Below, piece by piece: positions 5,622-5,836 of a stretch of 5,836 nucleotides of DNA. How positions within the stretch are numbered: the first letter of the stretch is position 1; the number at the start of each line of letters is the position of its first letter. Where the stretch lies: assembly GCA_902796455.1 (NCBI GenBank), contig CADBPH010000298.1, forward strand, positions 1-5,836, in the 5' to 3' direction. Below the pieces are notes generated by a model that had not been told where the DNA came from, searched no databases, and saw nothing but the letters and a program-made list of their open reading frames with translations. The position numbers were made by a program, and so were the translations under genes. The stretch comes from an uncultured Bacteroidia bacterium (GTDB taxonomy: Bacteria > Bacteroidota > Bacteroidia > Bacteroidales > UBA932).

Positions 5622-5836
5622 GCCTTTTAACAAGCAGATTGATCAACTTTTGCGCAAGCCGACCGGTCCACCCTTGAACGAGCTGACTATTCAAATCATG
5701 AACAAGCTGACCGTTCGGCGTCTTAAACAAGGTGGGTGGTCAGCTTTTGAGCAAGCATGTCGGGCGGCTTTATGAGCACGACGACTGATCCGCTCGTGAG
5801 CAAGCATGTCGGGCTGCCCTTGAACGAGCGTACCGG
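5622..5836. repeat. Degenerate tandem array, 24-25 nt period, nine units, runs off window
   Basis: Units align on a core like TTGAACAAGC whose first A falls at 5629, 5653, 5677, 5701, 5726, 5750, 5775, 5799 and 5823. Steps are 24 nt except for two of 25 (5701 to 5726 and 5750 to 5775). The approximate unit is RCYYTTGARCAAGC followed by about ten less conserved bases, often nGAnnnnTCn. T at unit position 6, C at 10 and G at 13 are present in all nine; positions 3 and 4 are always pyrimidine, and 9 and 11 always purine. The array begins 6 nt after the metY stop codon and fills the whole 221-nt gene-free end of the window. The two 25-nt steps break every reading frame, so a protein repeat is unlikely. 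I see no transposon end, no tRNA and no clear terminator within it. Function unknown. Confidence 0.82.

Noticed and set aside
5606..5628. Terminator for metY (AAAAGC ... GCCTTTT)
   Set aside because: The possible stem is short, AU-rich, has a bulge and overlaps the stop codon. It is too weak to call, so the metY transcript may run into the repeat array.
5698..5775. Small protein with 8-residue repeats read from the array (ATG at 5698, stop at 5773)
   Set aside because: The frame is open from inside metY to 5775 and yields Asn/Lys/Leu-type octads, but the ATG-initiated product is only 25 residues. The 25-nt steps also throw the repeats out of frame. Chance or a decayed coding repeat cannot be told apart without the right flank.
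5622..5836. CRISPR array
   Set aside because: The unit is only 24-25 nt in total, repeats are degenerate instead of identical, there are no 30-nt spacers and no cas genes are seen.

Overview
The window looks like chromosomal DNA of a GC-rich member of the Bacteroidales (phylum Bacteroidota). Three things point there: the protein sequences (a HolA delta subunit, a CCA-adding enzyme with an HD domain, a stand-alone HsdR-N-type protein and a MetY of the Bacteroides kind), two copies of the phylum's -7 promoter element TAnnTTTG, and A-rich or unremarkable leaders without Shine-Dalgarno sequences at five of the six genes. The genus cannot be named from the sequence.

Positions 1-4176 carry five genes, all on the minus strand. 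In transcription order they are a small PD-(D/E)XK-fold protein (HsdR N-terminal type), cca (tRNA 3'-end CCA addition), xerC (tyrosine recombinase), hpf (ribosome hibernation factor), a strong intrinsic terminator, and holA (DNA polymerase III delta, cut by the window edge). The first four are packed as one operon: a 2-nt gap, then a 7-nt overlap, then an 11-nt overlap. hpf is the only gene with a perfect Shine-Dalgarno sequence, and it lies inside the last codons of xerC. The terminator leaves only 18 nt before the holA start codon, so holA probably depends on read-through.

Positions 4177-4319 are a compact divergent control region. Two TAnnTTTG elements face away from each other as the arms of an 11-bp imperfect inverted repeat. 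The leftward one fixes the start of the HsdR-N-type gene at 4176, because the longer reading frame would begin upstream of the promoter. The rightward one has a TTG 20 nt upstream and drives metY (4320-5615, plus strand), a PLP enzyme that makes homocysteine from O-acetylhomoserine and sulfide.

Positions 5616-5836 hold no convincing gene. They contain a degenerate direct-repeat array with a 24-25 nt period: nine units with an invariant T, C and G framework, running off the window end. This is the least explained structure here. Its function is unknown and the missing right flank is needed to interpret it. Apart from the array, the window reads as housekeeping DNA; I see no defence island, transposon, tRNA or rRNA.
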